A stretch of 7,960 nucleotides of DNA, from positions 1 through 7,960 of the forward strand of contig JAPPHP010000046.1 in assembly GCA_028821035.1 (NCBI GenBank). Direction: 5' to 3'. The position numbers and the translations under genes are program-made. How positions within the stretch are numbered: the stretch's first letter is position 1; each line of letters opens with the position of its first letter. The notes under the pieces were generated by a model, which made no database searches, was not told the DNA's origin, and saw only the letters and a list, made by a program, of their open reading frames with translations. The stretch is from Gammaproteobacteria bacterium (lineage in GTDB: Bacteria > Pseudomonadota > Gammaproteobacteria > Pseudomonadales > Azotimanducaceae). Below are positions 5,996 through 7,960 of the stretch, one piece after another.

Positions 5996-7210
5996 TTGCG
6001 CTCCGTGGACCGTTTGCGAAATCCGTACGCGCCGGGCGCCGGCCTCCAGCCGCCGGAGTTGGCGGGCCGAGACGCCCTGCTGGCGGACGCATCCACGGAC
6101 ATGGACCGAGTACTTGCAGGCCGTCCCGCCAAGGGCCGGATGCTGATCGGCTTGCGCGGCGTCGGCAAGACGGTCCTGCTGAACCGATTGCGTCTGGGGG
6201 CGGAAGGCAAGGGCTTCCAGACCCTGCAGATCGAGGCGCCGGAAGGCGCTTCCCTCCCGGCGCTGCTCACCCCCGAACTCCGCCACCTCGTCCATACCCT
6301 TGACCTGCGCCGCAGGGCCGGCCGGACTCTGAGGCAGGGGGCGAGCGCACTCGCCGGCTTCGCCAAGGCCTTCAAGGTCAACGTGGGGCCATTCGGGTTT
6401 GGCGTGGACCTGGCGCCGGGCGAAGCGGACAGCGGAGACATCGAGCAGGACCTGCCTCGTCTACTCGCCATCGTGGCGCAAGCCGCCGCCGACAGGAACA
6501 CCGCCATTGCATTGTTCGTGGACGAGGTCCAGTACCTTGCCGCGGAAGAACTCGGGGCCGTCATCGTCGGCTGCCACGAGATTGCCCAACGCAACCTCCC
6601 CTTCCTGTTCGTCGGCGCCGGCCTGCCGCAGGTCGTCGCTCTTTCCGGCCGAGCCAAGTCATACGCCGAGCGCCTGTTCGACTACCCTTCGGTCGGCCCG
6701 CTCGACCCGGCGGACGCCCGTGCCGCGTTGCTGAAGCCGGCGCGCGCGGAGGGTGCCGACTTCGAGCCCGACGCCGTCGAGCTGATCCTGGCTGGCGCGC
6801 AGAACTATCCGTACTTCATTCAGGAGTGGGGCTTCCAGGTATGGAACGCCGCACCCGCAAGTCCCGTGACCCCGGGAATGGTGGAGACCGCCACGCCGGA
6901 TGTGCTCGCGCATCTGGACGGCAACTTTTTCCGCGTGCGCTTCGATCGACTGACGCCCTTGGAGCAGAAGTACCTGCGCGCCATGGCGGAACTGGGCCCC
7001 GGACCGCACGCAACAGGTCAGATCGCCGCGACGCTCGGAGTCGGGACCGCCTCCGTGGCGAGCGTCCGCCAACGCCTGATCACGAAAGGCATGATCTGGA
7101 GCCAGCGCCATGGCGAGACGGCGTTCACCGTGCCTCTCTTTGATGGTTTCATGAAGCGGCAGATGCCGGAGCTGGTCCCGCACGTTCCCCAGCGTCGACG
7201 GGGCACCTGA
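5996..7210 (+). CDS. AAA+ ATPase, ORC1/Cdc6-like, with C-terminal winged helix
   Basis: A predicted cytoplasmic P-loop ATPase of 404 residues from the TTG at 5996; the GTG at 6005 (three residues shorter) is an equally good start, and neither has a clear Shine-Dalgarno. The NPYAPGAG opening at 9-16 is typical of a widespread bacterial family annotated only as ATP-binding protein. Walker A is GLRGVGKT (52-59), Walker B IALFVDEVQ (171-179, with D176 and E177), and a sensor-1-like strand FLFVGAGLP lies at 203-211. ERLFDYPSVGPL (225-236) and YPYFIQEWG (271-279) are family-typical segments. Residues about 319-390 form a winged helix-turn-helix (helix pair around ATGQIAATLGVGTASVASVR). The architecture resembles archaeal Orc1/Cdc6 and STAND-type regulators: nucleotide-driven DNA binding is likely, the target unknown. 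No partner gene is adjacent; it lies between a divergent ABC operon and convergent argS, flanked by argS-end-like sequence on both sides. Confidence 0.85.
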   Translation: MRSVDRLRNPYAPGAGLQPPELAGRDALLADASTDMDRVLAGRPAKGRMLIGLRGVGKTVLLNRLRLGAEGKGFQTLQIEAPEGASLPALLTPELRHLVHTLDLRRRAGRTLRQGASALAGFAKAFKVNVGPFGFGVDLAPGEADSGDIEQDLPRLLAIVAQAAADRNTAIALFVDEVQYLAAEELGAVIVGCHEIAQRNLPFLFVGAGLPQVVALSGRAKSYAERLFDYPSVGPLDPADARAALLKPARAEGADFEPDAVELILAGAQNYPYFIQEWGFQVWNAAPASPVTPGMVETATPDVLAHLDGNFFRVRFDRLTPLEQKYLRAMAELGPGPHATGQIAATLGVGTASVASVRQRLITKGMIWSQRHGETAFTVPLFDGFMKRQMPELVPHVPQRRRGT

Positions 7211-7222
7211 GGGCCGCCGGAG

Positions 7223-7238
7223 GGGACAAGCTCGTCCC
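7223..7238. repeat. GGGAC-AAGCTC-GTCCC palindrome at argS stop
   Basis: A 16-base near-perfect palindrome with a single mismatched pair. It lies between the convergent ATPase and argS genes, its last base being the last base of the argS TAG stop. It can form a GC-rich hairpin on either strand and could act as a bidirectional terminator. GGGACAAGCT-type palindromes also occur as dispersed intergenic repeats in some genomes. No T-tract is present. Confidence 0.45.
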
Positions 7239-7960
7239 TACATCCGTTCTACCGTTTCGATCCCCAGCAGACCCAGCCCGCGCTGCAACGTCTCTGCCGT
7301 CAGCGCGCAGAGCCTGAGGCGGCTTGCGCGCGATTCGCCCGGCGCGTCGAGGACGGGGCACGCCTCGTAGAACTGCATGAAGCGGCTCGCGAGTTCGTAG
7401 AGATACGTGCAGAGGAGGTGCGGGAGGGCCTCGCTCGCGACCTGCTCGAGGGTCTCCTGGAAACGCAGCAGCAGCACCGCCAGCCGCCGTTCCTCGGGCT
7501 CCACGACGGCCGGTGCTGCCTCGAGACCTTCGGGCCGCACGCCGGCGCGCCGGAAGATGCTCTGGATCCGCGCGTAGGCGTACTGCAGGTAGGGCGCGGT
7601 GTTGCCGTCGAAGGAGAGCATCGTGTCCCAGTCGAAGACGTAGTCGCTCGTGCGGTTCTTCGAAAGGTCCGCGTACTTCACGGCGCCGATGCCCACCGCG
7701 CGGGCCACCCGGACGGCTTCGGCGCCGGTCAGGTCCGGGTTTTTCTCGGCGAGCAACGCGCGCGCGCGCTCTACCGCCTCGTCGAGCAGGTCGGCGAGCT
7801 TGACCACGCCGCCGGTCCGCGTCTTGAAGGGCCGGTTGTCCTGGCCGAGGATCGCGCCGAACGGGTGGTGCTCGAGGCTGCATGCCTCCGCTACGAACCC
7901 GGCCTTCCGCGCCACGGCGAAGAACTGGCGGAAGTGCAGGGACTGCCGCGCGTCGGTGAA
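7238..7960 (-). CDS. argS: Arginyl-tRNA synthetase, C-terminal 240 residues (N-terminus beyond window)
   Basis: Class I synthetase that charges tRNA-Arg, cytoplasmic. The frame stays open to the window edge, starting with FTDARQSLHF; the GTG at 7915 is internal. ArgRS is usually about 550-600 residues, so somewhat less than half is seen here. Recognisable parts are the end of the catalytic domain (TDARQSLHFRQFF), the GQDNRPFKTRTGG loop that takes the place of the KMSKS loop in many ArgRS, the FDGNTAPYLQYAYARI motif that opens the helical anticodon-binding (DALR) domain, and the DALR domain itself to the C-terminus (FQETLEQVASEALPHLLCTY, then LASRFMQFYEACPV, ending in ETVERM). The gene ends in TAG overlapping a palindrome. 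It appears intact over the visible part and is presumably essential. Confidence 0.96.
   Translation of the reverse strand, partial: FTDARQSLHFRQFFAVARKAGFVAEACSLEHHPFGAILGQDNRPFKTRTGGVVKLADLLDEAVERARALLAEKNPDLTGAEAVRVARAVGIGAVKYADLSKNRTSDYVFDWDTMLSFDGNTAPYLQYAYARIQSIFRRAGVRPEGLEAAPAVVEPEERRLAVLLLRFQETLEQVASEALPHLLCTYLYELASRFMQFYEACPVLDAPGESRASRLRLCALTAETLQRGLGLLGIETVERM

Noticed and set aside
5847..6146. Small + strand open frame of 99 codons containing LSFDGNTAPYL
   Set aside because: Only eleven residues match ArgRS; the rest is unlike any domain and it runs into the ATPase gene in another frame. It is treated as a remnant, not a gene.
5903..6295. - strand open frame ending in NGNKLVDFEKLPALAEDR
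   Set aside because: The C-terminal end looks protein-like, but most of the frame is antisense to the AAA+ ATPase N-terminus and the Walker A region; no family was recognised.
5770..6657. Upstream extension of the ABC ATPase frame on the - strand
   Set aside because: The NBD fold begins at the ATG at 5769, and the extension is antisense to the AAA+ ATPase with no recognisable domain.

Overview
The window is high-GC, densely coded bacterial DNA. Two exported sulfatases, an ABC export-type operon with periplasmic parts and GTG/TTG starts suggest a Gram-negative bacterium, possibly from a marine or host-associated lineage rich in sulfatases. The taxon cannot be fixed from this sequence; Gemmatimonadota, a high-GC proteobacterium and others all fit. 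There are seven protein-coding genes, two of them cut by the window edges. No rRNA, tRNA, CRISPR array or transposase was seen.

Left part (1-2896, + strand): two tandem, clearly paralogous type I sulfatases. Both keep the Cys-x-Pro-x-Arg site that is converted to formylglycine. The first lacks its N-terminus, which lies before the window. The second is complete, with its own ribosome binding site and signal peptide. They lie 43 bases apart and are probably co-transcribed. A small hairpin at the second stop codon separates them from the convergent operon.

Middle part (2937-5769, - strand): a three-gene operon read right to left: an ABC ATPase, a MacB/FtsX-type permease with a His/Asp/Glu-rich extracytoplasmic insertion, and a secreted DUF3299-like protein. 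Each gene pair overlaps by four bases (ATGA), so translation is probably coupled. The acidic/histidine insertion and the DUF3299 partner recall metal (zinc) related ABC clusters known in other Proteobacteria. The substrate remains an inference.

Right part (5770-7960): a 226-base divergent intergenic region, an AAA+/ORC1-Cdc6-like ATPase with a C-terminal winged helix (+ strand), and the 3' part of argS (- strand) convergent with it. The intergenic region holds the most unexpected signal. Two short pieces of an arginyl-tRNA synthetase gene are joined in opposite orientations: the last five codons plus stop, and the conserved internal LSFDGNTAPYL motif. All five base differences from the argS at the window's right end are synonymous, so the pieces came from another functioning argS rather than decaying locally. 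The C-terminal piece is a direct repeat of the real argS 3' end, so the ATPase gene is bracketed by argS-end sequence, as if the interval had been inserted at or rearranged around the argS terminus.
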